NCBI GenBank assembly: GCA_965243215.1
Contig: CBDEUJ010000005.1
Span: 310,001-374,000 of the forward strand
From: JAJEFO01 sp009843725
Lineage (GTDB): Bacteria; Pseudomonadota; Alphaproteobacteria; Rhodobacterales; Rhodobacteraceae
Direction of reading: 5' to 3'
Length of the DNA stretch: 64,000 bases
Under the pieces are notes generated by a model. That model ran no database searches and was not told the origin of the DNA. It worked only from the letters and a program-made list of their open reading frames with translations. Every line of letters starts with the position of its first letter. Within the stretch, counting starts at the first letter, position 1. This document shows, piece by piece, positions 42,692 to 50,581 of this stretch. Both the position numbers and the translations under genes were made by a program.

Positions 42692-43394
42692 GTTGGCTTC
42701 CTTCTTCAAATCTTTGCATAATATCCCTTAGGTGTTGATCCATGGCTTGCCAGGCCTGCTCGGGTTCATGCGATGCAATTGCCCGATAGATCTTTTCGTG
42801 GCTTTCGAATGCGCTAGCTTCAACGCCCTTGACCCTTAGTGAGACTGCACGTTGATTTGTAAGCCATTCTGCAATTGCCGAATGTAGTGCCGTGAAGACC
42901 GGATTGTTTCCGATCTTGGCGATTGCAAGGTGAAATTCGACGTCCGTGCGCTCGAACGCAGCCGTGTCTCCCATCCCGTCTCGATTGGCAACCAGCGCAG
43001 CTTCCAGCGCTTCTATGTCCTGCGGCGTTGCAATTTCAGCAGCGTTTCGAGCTATGGCTGCTTCAAACAGGCGACGCGCATCCTGAAAAGCGCGTTCGCC
43101 GTCCTTCGTCGATAGCAAAAATCGAGCCGAGCCGGACAACTGTTCAACGACCTTGGTCGTTGTTGGCCGCGCGACGATTGGCCTTCCCGTGTTGGAAACC
43201 TCAACGAATCCACTGCGCTGCAGCAAAAGAAGTGCTTCGCGAACGGCTGGGCGGCCAACGTTGAACGCCTCCATGAGATTTCGCTCCGACGGCAAGCGAT
43301 CTCCTTCTTCCAGTCCGCCCGACAAGATTTGCCTTTCGATCTGCTCCGCGACGTCTTCGTGGACTTTGCGCCGTCTTACGCTCTTGAATTCCAT
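42678..43394 (-). CDS. GntR-family regulator, FadR/FCD subfamily
   Basis: 238 aa. N-terminal winged helix (residues about 9-75: ILSGGLEEGDRLPSERNLME, GRPAVREALLLLQRSGFVEV) and C-terminal FCD ligand domain (about 90-225) with metal-binding residues in EFHLAIAKIGNNP and FESHEKIYRAI. GAGGTTCTGA precedes the ATG. Lies inside the apiose operon between the permease and the ABM gene. The divergent promoter at 46429-46556 contains a sequence fitting the FCD-type operator T-N-GT-N3-AC-N-A, so local control is likely. Confidence 0.87.
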   Translation of the reverse strand: MEFKSVRRRKVHEDVAEQIERQILSGGLEEGDRLPSERNLMEAFNVGRPAVREALLLLQRSGFVEVSNTGRPIVARPTTTKVVEQLSGSARFLLSTKDGERAFQDARRLFEAAIARNAAEIATPQDIEALEAALVANRDGMGDTAAFERTDVEFHLAIAKIGNNPVFTALHSAIAEWLTNQRAVSLRVKGVEASAFESHEKIYRAIASHEPEQAWQAMDQHLRDIMQRFEEGSQHGID

Positions 43395-43402
43395 TCAGAA
43401 CC

Positions 43403-44467
43403 TCACCCGCTCTCTTTCGATTTCTCAATTGCCTTGGACAGGTTCAGTTCGCTCAATCGTGCACGCTGAGCATCCAGGAACATTGCGATCAGGATGATAA
43501 GGCCCTGGATGACCTTCACCCAAAAGACCGAAACATGCATGAGATTGAGGCCACGGTCTATGGTCGAGAGCAAAAGGACGCCGCCCAATGCCCCCAACAT
43601 TGTGCCTCGGCCACCTTGAAGACTTACGCCCCCGATGACTGCGCCCGCGAAGACGGTGAAGATGAACCCCTCGCCGAGATTGGATTGAATGGAAACGACC
43701 CGGCCAGCCAACATCCAGCCCGCCAACGCCGCGAGCAGACCGCTAATCATGTAGACCTGCCTGATCCGGCGCTCGGTGTTGATGCCCATTGCTTCGGCTG
43801 CATCCCTATTGCCCCCGATTGCATAGAGCTCTCGACCAAAACGATGATGTTTCAGGATGAAGTGACCAATCAAGAACAGAAGGCCCGTCGCAACCACCGC
43901 GACAGTGATTTTCCCAAGGCCGGGAAGCACGAACGCCGTCTGGTGGCCCAGCCAATAAAAGACGTCTGCATCCGGATTGTTGAAACCGTTCACCGGGGCA
44001 CCCTCGGAAAAAGCCAGCATGAAACCACGGATTATCAACAGGACAGCCAACGTAACGATGAAGTTGTGCATACGGCCAAACGTGATCAGGACTCCAATGA
44101 CGTAGCCGATTGCCGCACCGGTCGCGAGAGTGGCCGCAATTGAAAGATACGGGTTGAGGAAGACGCCGCCGCCGAACGTTGGCGCACCAGCAGGAACGAT
44201 CAGCCAAAGCCCCATCAGGGCGGCCAGCCCGAGCGTTGATTCAGTGGACAGGTCAAAATTTCCGCTAATCAGAACAAAAGTCTGCCCGATGACCAGGACG
44301 CCCAGTACAGCAGCAGCGGTCAGAATGTTCGAGATGTTTCGCTCTGTCAGAAAATGCTCTGACTGAAAAACGAAAAACGTGAATACAACCAAAAGGATAA
44401 TCCAGATCATGTTGTCGATCAGAATGGATATCCGCTTGTCAGACAGCATTTGGTCGTTCCGCCACAT
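43403..44467 (-). CDS. ABC monosaccharide permease (RbsC/FrcC type)
   Basis: 354 aa with about ten hydrophobic segments, BPD_transp_2 family. Motifs: GQTFVLISGNFDLSTESTLG, IVTLAVLLIIRGFMLAF, ELYAIGGNRDAAEAMGINT (ATPase contact) and AGAVIGGVSLQGGRGTMLGA. The start could instead be ATG 44449. Forms an importer with the single-domain ATPase upstream and the binding protein at 45409. Pentose/hexose class; D-apiose is suggested by the neighbouring apsD and apnL. Confidence 0.88.
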   Translation of the reverse strand: MWRNDQMLSDKRISILIDNMIWIILLVVFTFFVFQSEHFLTERNISNILTAAAVLGVLVIGQTFVLISGNFDLSTESTLGLAALMGLWLIVPAGAPTFGGGVFLNPYLSIAATLATGAAIGYVIGVLITFGRMHNFIVTLAVLLIIRGFMLAFSEGAPVNGFNNPDADVFYWLGHQTAFVLPGLGKITVAVVATGLLFLIGHFILKHHRFGRELYAIGGNRDAAEAMGINTERRIRQVYMISGLLAALAGWMLAGRVVSIQSNLGEGFIFTVFAGAVIGGVSLQGGRGTMLGALGGVLLLSTIDRGLNLMHVSVFWVKVIQGLIILIAMFLDAQRARLSELNLSKAIEKSKESG

Positions 44468-44513
44468 TGTCGCCCGATGTCTGGCTCGCCAGTCTTTGTT
44501 GCCGGCCCATTTG

Positions 44514-45254
44514 TTATGCCTCTTCGAGAGCGCCGGTGATCAGGCCGGTAACTTCTTCAAGGCTGCTATCGCCAATCGGCTTGTCCGCAATTTTGCGCCC
44601 CCTGCGAAGCACCGCGACGCGGTCACACACCTCGAAGACGTCTCCCATTCGGTGACTGACCAGGATGACCGCGTGTCCCGTGTCCCGAAGTTGCGCGATC
44701 CTTGCCAGCACTTCAGCCACCTGTCGCACTGAGATCGCTGCCGTTGGCTCATCGAGCAGGACCAGTTTGGGATCGGAAAGCCGCGTTCGCGCCAACGCTA
44801 CCGCCTGCCTTTGCCCCCCCGACATTTGCTCGACCAGATCATTTGGCCGTGTTTCAGACTTTAGTTCGTCAAACAATTCCGCTGCGCGGCGGTTCATCGC
44901 AGCGTGGCTGAGTTTGTGGAACTGTCCGAATCCAGCTAGCAGCTCCCGACCAAGAAAGACGTTGGCGGCTGCCGTCAGGTTGTCGCAAAGCGCCAGGTCC
45001 TGGTACACGATCTCTATGCCAAGTTTCCTGGCATCGAGCGGGCTTGAAAAAACGGTGTCTTCGCCGTCAACGAATATTTGACCAGAAGTGGGCTGAACAT
45101 TGCCCGCTATGATCTTCACAAGCGTTGACTTTCCAGCGCCATTGTCGCCCATCAACCCAACCGCCTCGCCAGCTCCGATTTGGAAGTCAACGCCCTGCAA
45201 GGCATTGATAGCCCCAAAGCTTTTCTTGACGTTCTTCAATTCCAGATAGCTCAT
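44514..45254 (-). CDS. ABC monosaccharide ATPase, single-domain (FrcA type)
   Basis: 246 aa. Walker A GDNGAGKST (near residue 36), signature MSGGQRQAVALART, Walker B KLVLLDEPTAAI, switch histidine LVSHRMGDV. Only one nucleotide-binding domain, unlike the two-domain RbsA/XylG, so it must act as a dimer as in FrcA. ATG 45254 begins MSYLELKNVKKSFG; an upstream in-frame ATG would add 19 unrelated residues. Second gene of the operon. Confidence 0.9.
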   Translation of the reverse strand: MSYLELKNVKKSFGAINALQGVDFQIGAGEAVGLMGDNGAGKSTLVKIIAGNVQPTSGQIFVDGEDTVFSSPLDARKLGIEIVYQDLALCDNLTAAANVFLGRELLAGFGQFHKLSHAAMNRRAAELFDELKSETRPNDLVEQMSGGQRQAVALARTRLSDPKLVLLDEPTAAISVRQVAEVLARIAQLRDTGHAVILVSHRMGDVFEVCDRVAVLRRGRKIADKPIGDSSLEEVTGLITGALEEA

Positions 45255-45353
45255 TGCTCGAATCCACGCGCCCCGCGTCAAGAACTCTTCAGCCTCGCAG
45301 CTCAAATCCACTTATGTCAGCATTTGCGCTGGTGCCAAGAGTGCCGCCCACGC

Positions 45354-45385
45354 CGGGGAGCGCAACGCCTCGGTCGCGCTCCCCG
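45354..45385 (-). terminator. Hairpin after apiose binding-protein gene
   Basis: 10-bp perfect stem (45354-45363 with 45376-45385), 12-nt loop, no T tract. Located just past the binding-protein stop, before the ATPase gene. Also present in the repeat copy at 50616-50647. Confidence 0.55.
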
Positions 45386-45408
45386 TCAGGCTTGGCATTG
45401 GCCGTTGT

Positions 45409-46428
45409 CTACTGGTTGCCCCAAAGACCCGGGTTGTCGACGTTGTCCCTGGTGATCGAGGTCGTGCTCAAGTACAGCAGCATGCCGACATCGGTCATCT
45501 CAAGTCGGCCCGGCGACCAAAGCGCACCGTCCTGATGCACCAAGCCGGGCTCGATTGCTTCGCCGGCGAACTGCTTCGCCATGAATTCTGCAACGAGCGT
45601 GCCAAAGTCCGGGATCGGCTGACCGGATGTCTGGTCGGTGGCGCCCTGACGGATCAGCTCCAGGTTGCCGCTGCAGCCATCAATCCCCGCGACGAATATG
45701 TGGCCATCTTCGCCAGCAGGCGCAAACTGATCGATCTCCTTCAACGTCTGCACCGTACCGGCGGCATAGACGCAGTCCGAATGCATGTAGATCCCGTCTA
45801 TGGGTTGCGCCGAGGCGACGTCGCGAACGATCTCCACGCCCTTGGCGGCATCCCAGTCGCCCGGACGCGTGATCAGGGTGATGCCGTCATGTTGATTGAG
45901 CACGTCCTGAAAGCCGGCACCTCTAAGTTGTGCAACGTTTTGCGCAAGATTGCCCGTGATCTCCAGGACGGTGCCGCTCGGCGAGCCGTTCTTCGCGGTC
46001 AGGTGCGCGACCATGGCTTCACCCGCCTGCTGCCCGCCCAGGTAATTGTCCGAAAGAACGACCATGTCCACCACGCAACCCGAAGGCGCCCGGTCGATCG
46101 TGTAAAACGGAATGCCCGCCTCCTTCGCTGCCGCAACGCCGACGCAAATGCCTGCGCTGTCATCCGGCACGGCGACAATCGCCGACACGTTCTGGGTGAT
46201 GAAGTCGTTGATGTCGTTGACCTGCTTCTGGGCGTCTCCGCCCGAGGTCACGGACAGGACCTTCCATCCGTGCTGCTCTGCACCCACAAGAAAGCCCCCT
46301 TGTATCTGCGACTGCGCGCCGTCGAGCGACGGTGCCGCGTATCCGACGATTATCTCATCGGCTGCCTGCGCCGCGCCGCTGAGCGCAAGACTGAGCGCAC
46401 ATGCAGCAACCAGCTGTTTCGAATGCAT
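45409..46428 (-). CDS. Periplasmic sugar-binding protein (RbsB class), probable D-apiose receptor, copy 1
   Basis: 339 aa. Signal peptide MHSKQLVAACALSLALSGAA, cut at AQA-AD (residue 22). Periplasmic binding protein fold type I: EIIVGYAAPSLDGAQSQIQG, then INDFITQNVSAIVAVPDDS, FYTIDRAPSGCVVD, and GIDGCSGNLELIRQG. GGGAGGAACAGG precedes ATG 46428; the frame is open upstream but crosses the promoter. First gene of the seven-gene operon. The ligand is inferred from the divergent apsD/apnL pair. Confidence 0.88.
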   Translation of the reverse strand: MHSKQLVAACALSLALSGAAQAADEIIVGYAAPSLDGAQSQIQGGFLVGAEQHGWKVLSVTSGGDAQKQVNDINDFITQNVSAIVAVPDDSAGICVGVAAAKEAGIPFYTIDRAPSGCVVDMVVLSDNYLGGQQAGEAMVAHLTAKNGSPSGTVLEITGNLAQNVAQLRGAGFQDVLNQHDGITLITRPGDWDAAKGVEIVRDVASAQPIDGIYMHSDCVYAAGTVQTLKEIDQFAPAGEDGHIFVAGIDGCSGNLELIRQGATDQTSGQPIPDFGTLVAEFMAKQFAGEAIEPGLVHQDGALWSPGRLEMTDVGMLLYLSTTSITRDNVDNPGLWGNQ

Positions 46429-46500
46429 CCTGTTCCTCCCTCTGGGTTCCAGTCTGACGACTCCGTTTGACGTCAGTCCGAAGAGACAGCAGTTGTTTAG

Positions 46501-46544
46501 GTATGTCAATATGATACTATACGAATATATATTGTCATACCAAT
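46501..46544. promoter_or_regulatory. GntR-type operator pair in the apiose divergent promoter
   Basis: AT-rich 40 bp with two half-related elements: GTATGTCAATAT (46501-46512) and ATATTGTCATAC (46529-46540), an imperfect inverted repeat (11 of 12). The right element on the minus strand reads TGGTATGACAA, fitting the FCD-GntR consensus T-N-GT-N3-AC-N-A. Copy 2 at 51763-51806 is identical. Confidence 0.55.
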
Positions 46545-46556
46545 TTGGAGGGCAAG

Positions 46557-47597
46557 GTGCCGCAAAGGCAAAACGCAAGGGTCGCAGTGGTCGGGTGCGG
46601 CTTCTACGCGCAGAACCATCTTCACGCCTGGTCCGGTCTCCGCGACCACGGCGCCGAGCTTGCCGCGGTCTGCGACCTTGACAACGACAGGGCCAAGGCG
46701 GCAGGCGACAAGTTTGGCGTTCCCTGGTACGCTGACATTGCTCAGATGCTGGACGCACACGCGATTGACCTGCTTGACATCGTGACACAGATGCGCAGCC
46801 ACCAAGCGCTGGCGGCGATCGCTGCAAGTCGCGATATCGCATCCATAGTGCAAAAGCCTCTCGCGCCAACGCTTGAGGAAGCCCTTGCAATCGTTGAACT
46901 CGCGCAAGAGAGAGGCGTATGGCTGGCTGTCCACGAGAACTTCCGTTTCGGCACCGGAATCAGGCGGGTGAAGCAGGAACTCGACGCGGGATCGATTGGC
47001 GTCGCGAACTGGGCGAGAATTTCGTTCCGAACAGGCTACGATGTCTATGCCGGTCAGCCATATCTTGCACAGGAAGATCGGCTCGTTGTCCTGGATTCGG
47101 GCATCCACGTTCTGGATCTTGCTCGTTTCCTTTTGGGCGAAGTCGAACATCTTTCGTGCGAGTTGCAGAAGCGGAAACCGGACGTCACGGGCGAGGATAC
47201 CGCGACGATGCTGCTCAGGCACATGTCGGGTGCCGTCTCCGTAGTTGAATCCACTTACCAGTCGAAGCGCTCACCTGACGTGTTTCCGGAGACAATGCTG
47301 GAGATCGAGGGCACCGACGGGGCAATCAGCCTGGCACAGAACCAGACGATGTCAGTCACGTCAAACGGCAAGACCGAAACGCTCTCCGTTGGCTCACCTC
47401 TCTATTCTTGGACGAGCCACCCCTGGCATGCCTCGCAAGAGGCCGTCCTGCACGCCAATGCACATTTTCTCGACGCATTCAGAGGTGGCCGAGATGCCGA
47501 CACGTCCGGCGTGGACAACCTGAAGACCTTCGCCTTGGTGGAAGCTGCTTACGAGGCAGCGGACACACACACATCGGTAAAGCCAAGATTTGCATGA
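46557..47597 (+). CDS. apsD: D-apiose dehydrogenase-like oxidoreductase (Gfo/Idh/MocA family)
   Basis: 346 aa. Rossmann motif VAVVGCGFYAQNHLHAW at residues about 8-24; EKP-like loop is VQKPLAPTLEEAL with the catalytic lysine near 100; DSGIHVLDLARFLLG carries the conserved aspartate and histidine; DNLKTFALVEAAYEAA ends the fold. ApsD oxidises D-apiose to D-apionolactone with NAD. Start: GTG 46557, with GGAGG 5 nt upstream; TTG 46545 is less likely. It overlaps apnL by 4 bp (ATGA). The ApsD assignment comes from the lactonase partner and overall resemblance. Confidence 0.75.
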   Translation: MPQRQNARVAVVGCGFYAQNHLHAWSGLRDHGAELAAVCDLDNDRAKAAGDKFGVPWYADIAQMLDAHAIDLLDIVTQMRSHQALAAIAASRDIASIVQKPLAPTLEEALAIVELAQERGVWLAVHENFRFGTGIRRVKQELDAGSIGVANWARISFRTGYDVYAGQPYLAQEDRLVVLDSGIHVLDLARFLLGEVEHLSCELQKRKPDVTGEDTATMLLRHMSGAVSVVESTYQSKRSPDVFPETMLEIEGTDGAISLAQNQTMSVTSNGKTETLSVGSPLYSWTSHPWHASQEAVLHANAHFLDAFRGGRDADTSGVDNLKTFALVEAAYEAADTHTSVKPRFA

Positions 47598-49561
47598 CTG
47601 CTGACCGCCTGGATCACTCGCACGCGGTTTCGCTGTTCGGCACAGAGCAGCCGGTACCGGAACGAAAGGCACTGAGTGCCGGACCCTTGGAGGCCATCTG
47701 GGAAGCCGGCGCGTTGCGAAACATCCGCTACGGCGGTATCGAGATCCTGCGCGGGATCGCCTTTCTGTCGCGGAATGAAAGTTGGGGAAACATTCCTGTC
47801 GAGACCGCAAATGTTCGCATAACCCAAGAAAAGGCCCGATTTCACCTTTCCTGTGACCTGGCATTTCTCGATGGGTTGCAGCGACTTGCGGGAACGGTCG
47901 ACATTGAAGGCTCCTCGAATGGAAGCGTGACATTTTCCGTTTCTGCAACTGCGGCGACGGATTTCGCGACCAATCGGACAGGGTTCACGATCCTGCATCC
48001 GTTGACGCACGTGGTCGGCCAACCTGTTGATGTGACCCACACCGATGGCACCAAGACCCGGCAGACGTTTCCGGAACGGATCAGCCCGGGGCAACCAGTC
48101 TTCGACATCCGGTCATTGACGCATGATCTTGGACCCGGCCTGAGGGTCGCAATCCAAATGGAAGGCGCCAAGTTCGAAATGGAGGACCACCGGAATTGGA
48201 TGGACGCTTCCTACAAGACCTATGCGGGTTCACTGCTTGATCCGTGGCCGTACGTGATTGCCCAAGGCGAGCGCTTCACGCAATCGGTGAGAGTGACAGT
48301 GTCAGGGATTCCTGCTGCCGATGTCGTGTCTTCAGGTCGTCCGGACGTCATGGTGACGCCAGGGGATCGTGCAGGAGTGTTGCCCGACCTGGGAACGGCA
48401 ATGTCCACGGGACCGCCGGCTGACCTCTCCCAATTCGTTGGCCAGCTGAAACATGCCAAACCGGCATATCTGGTGATTCGCATCGACGGACGGCAATTTG
48501 ACCTGGATCGGCAGGCGGCAGATCTGACGACGGTCGCTCGGACGGCAGACACCCCCCTACACCTCGAAGTGATACTGTCTGCGACAAACAGCGCGGACCA
48601 GGAACTGGCGGAGTTGGCCACCGCGCTGGGTCGCAACGACATTTTTCCTGCGGCAGTTGTTGTTACCCAAGCCCACGACATGATGTCCTTCCAGCCCGGG
48701 GACCCGCGACCTTCAGGACCCAGCTATTTGGAAATGGCCACCGCCGCCCGACGTGCATTTCAGGACATTCCAATTGGTGGGGGCATGGTGGCCTTCTTCA
48801 CCGAATTGAACCGATTGCCGGTTCCGTATGGCGTGTTCGATTTCGTCACGCATACGGTTTGCCCGGCGGTTCATGCATCCGACGATCAATCTTTGATGGA
48901 GAATCTTGAAGCCGCCAAATGGATTTTCGCTTCTGCCAAAGCCATGATTGGGTCCACTCCATACCACCTTGGGCCTTCCTGGATATCCTCAAGGGTAAAC
49001 CCCTATGGTGCCGCCGTTTTGCCGAACCCGGCTGATGAACGGATGTGCCTTGCCGAAAGTGACCCAAGGCAGCGCGGCATCTTCGGCGCGTCCTGGGCTT
49101 TGGGGCTTGTGGCAGCAGCGGCAGAAGCAAGGCTGGACGCCGTGGCGCTTGCGTCCCTTGCAGGCCCGCAGGGGCTGACATTCGGACCAGGCGACCGCAG
49201 GCCGCCAGGATTTCCGTCAGCAGAGGTTACTCCGACCTTTCACGTGCTAAAGGGATTGGCGGCACACAAGTCCCGCCACTCAATCGCAACGACCGTCAGT
49301 GACCCGGAGGCTATCGCAGCAATGTGCATTGAAACCCCTGCCGGACCCGAGCTTTGGCTGGCAAACCTGACGGCGGAAGCAAAGGATGTGCACATAGACC
49401 CTTGGCACGGTCCCGCGATGTTGCACCTATTGGATCATGCCCGATATTCGGAGGCCCTGAAGCTGGACTTCCTGGATTCTCCCGGCATGAAAACGGACGA
49501 TGCAGGCTCGCTGCGCCTTGCACCTTACGCAACGGCGCGACTGTCACCGGCAGTTGAGTGA
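47594..49561 (+). CDS. apnL: D-apionate lactonase-like protein
   Basis: 655 aa soluble protein, matching the ApnL family in size and organisation. ApnL opens D-apionolactone to D-apionate. Visible features: an N-terminal beta-rich part (IWEAGALRNIRYGGIEILRG, NRTGFTILHPLTHVVG, DIRSLTHDL) and a barrel-like C-terminal part (VPYGVFDFVTHTVCPAVHA, GPSWISSRVNPYG, DPRQRGIFGASWALG, GPQGLTFG). The ATG overlaps the dehydrogenase stop. No signal peptide, so cytoplasmic. I recognise the family from the block order and partner; catalytic residues cannot be assigned by eye. Confidence 0.75.
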   Translation: MTADRLDHSHAVSLFGTEQPVPERKALSAGPLEAIWEAGALRNIRYGGIEILRGIAFLSRNESWGNIPVETANVRITQEKARFHLSCDLAFLDGLQRLAGTVDIEGSSNGSVTFSVSATAATDFATNRTGFTILHPLTHVVGQPVDVTHTDGTKTRQTFPERISPGQPVFDIRSLTHDLGPGLRVAIQMEGAKFEMEDHRNWMDASYKTYAGSLLDPWPYVIAQGERFTQSVRVTVSGIPAADVVSSGRPDVMVTPGDRAGVLPDLGTAMSTGPPADLSQFVGQLKHAKPAYLVIRIDGRQFDLDRQAADLTTVARTADTPLHLEVILSATNSADQELAELATALGRNDIFPAAVVVTQAHDMMSFQPGDPRPSGPSYLEMATAARRAFQDIPIGGGMVAFFTELNRLPVPYGVFDFVTHTVCPAVHASDDQSLMENLEAAKWIFASAKAMIGSTPYHLGPSWISSRVNPYGAAVLPNPADERMCLAESDPRQRGIFGASWALGLVAAAAEARLDAVALASLAGPQGLTFGPGDRRPPGFPSAEVTPTFHVLKGLAAHKSRHSIATTVSDPEAIAAMCIETPAGPELWLANLTAEAKDVHIDPWHGPAMLHLLDHARYSEALKLDFLDSPGMKTDDAGSLRLAPYATARLSPAVE

Positions 49562-49599
49562 TGTCGCCCAATCGGCTTGCCCGACGTTAGCTTGTCGAC

Positions 49600-50322
49600 T
49601 CACCTCACGATGCTCTCAGCGTCGATTCCATTGTGACGATGCAAGTCCCCGATCGTGCCCGTTTGACCGAAACGCTCGACGCCCAGCGACACCACCTGAT
49701 GGCCGGAGACGCTTCCCGACCAGGACAACGTCGCGGGATGCCCGTCCATCACGGCCACCAATTTGCAATATGGCGGCAGGCCAGCCAACGGTCGTTCAGC
49801 ACAGGAATGGGCGTCTGCTATGCCGCGAGATCGCGCCCGCTGGGCAGCTGTCCAGCCTGCGTGCAGACGATCAGCCGAGGTCACGACCAGAACGCCGACA
49901 TCCCGCCGCGCTTCGCCGATCAACCCGGCCGCGCATATGGCTTCTGGGGCGATGGCACCTTGACAAGCGATCACGGCATCGCAGTTCGGCCCAGGCTTTC
50001 GCAACCAGCAAGCCCCATCGACAGCGCCTTGTCGAAAATCGTCGTCAATGCGCTTGCCGGGCTGTTCGCGCGAGTTTGTTGACAGCCGCAAATATGCCGA
50101 CCCGCCGGTTTCATCGCGAAGCCATGCATGTTCATCCGGGTTGCCGTCTCAATCCCGTTGAAGTTAGTCGAACGCCCACTCCATGATGACAGCCAATTCG
50201 TCGGCAAAGGCAGGCTCGAACGCGGCCAATCCATCCTGACTCATCCCAATCAGCGGGGTCCCGACGGATTGATGCGCGCCACCTTCTGGGGCCGACGTGA
50301 CCCCGGCGGGACTACCTGATGC
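49600..50322 (-). pseudogene. Decayed pyruvate dehydrogenase E1/transketolase-like gene, 3' third
   Basis: One frame from about 50322 to the TGA at 49600 reads PAGVTSAPEGGAHQSVGTPL, IGMSQDGLAAFEPAFADELA, stop codons at 50164 and 50149, then HAWLRDETGGSAYLRLST, GPNCDAVIACQGAIAPEAI, LVVTSADRLHAGWTAAQRAR and GVERFGQTGTIGDLHRHNGI. This is the C-terminal part of the homodimeric E1/transketolase-type proteins of alphaproteobacteria. The N-terminal two thirds, including the thiamine site, are gone. Confidence 0.8.
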
Positions 50323-50581
50323 GTGTGGTTACGACGAATCTCAGTGACTTCGAAATCTGTCTCGTCGGCAAATTGACCAAGGTCGACGGGGTGGCGTTCA
50401 TCGAGTCGTCCATTCCTCTGCGTCGCGTCAAATCTGCCTATGCACGGACGCCATAGGCTAGGCTGCATGACGTCTGGGAATCCTGTCGCATGCCGGACAT
50501 TGGGCGATGAAGCCTTGCTGGCTTGGCCCATGGCGCTTCCCGCAACGAATGAAGCCGCAAATTGAGCGGTTACCCTTGCCT

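Larger units (their letters stand above)
45320..46697. repeat. 1,378-bp perfect direct repeat, copy 1
   Basis: Appears base-identical to 50582-51959 in the same orientation, offset 5,262 bp. Contains the whole binding-protein gene, its downstream hairpin, the divergent promoter/operator and the first 47 codons of apsD. After 46697 a further 9 of 10 bases match before homology ends. The left edge is 65 bp past the ATPase start. Confidence 0.92.

Noticed and set aside
46429..46890. N-terminal extension of the apiose binding protein
   Set aside because: Would place the signal peptide inside the protein and translate the promoter and antisense apsD.
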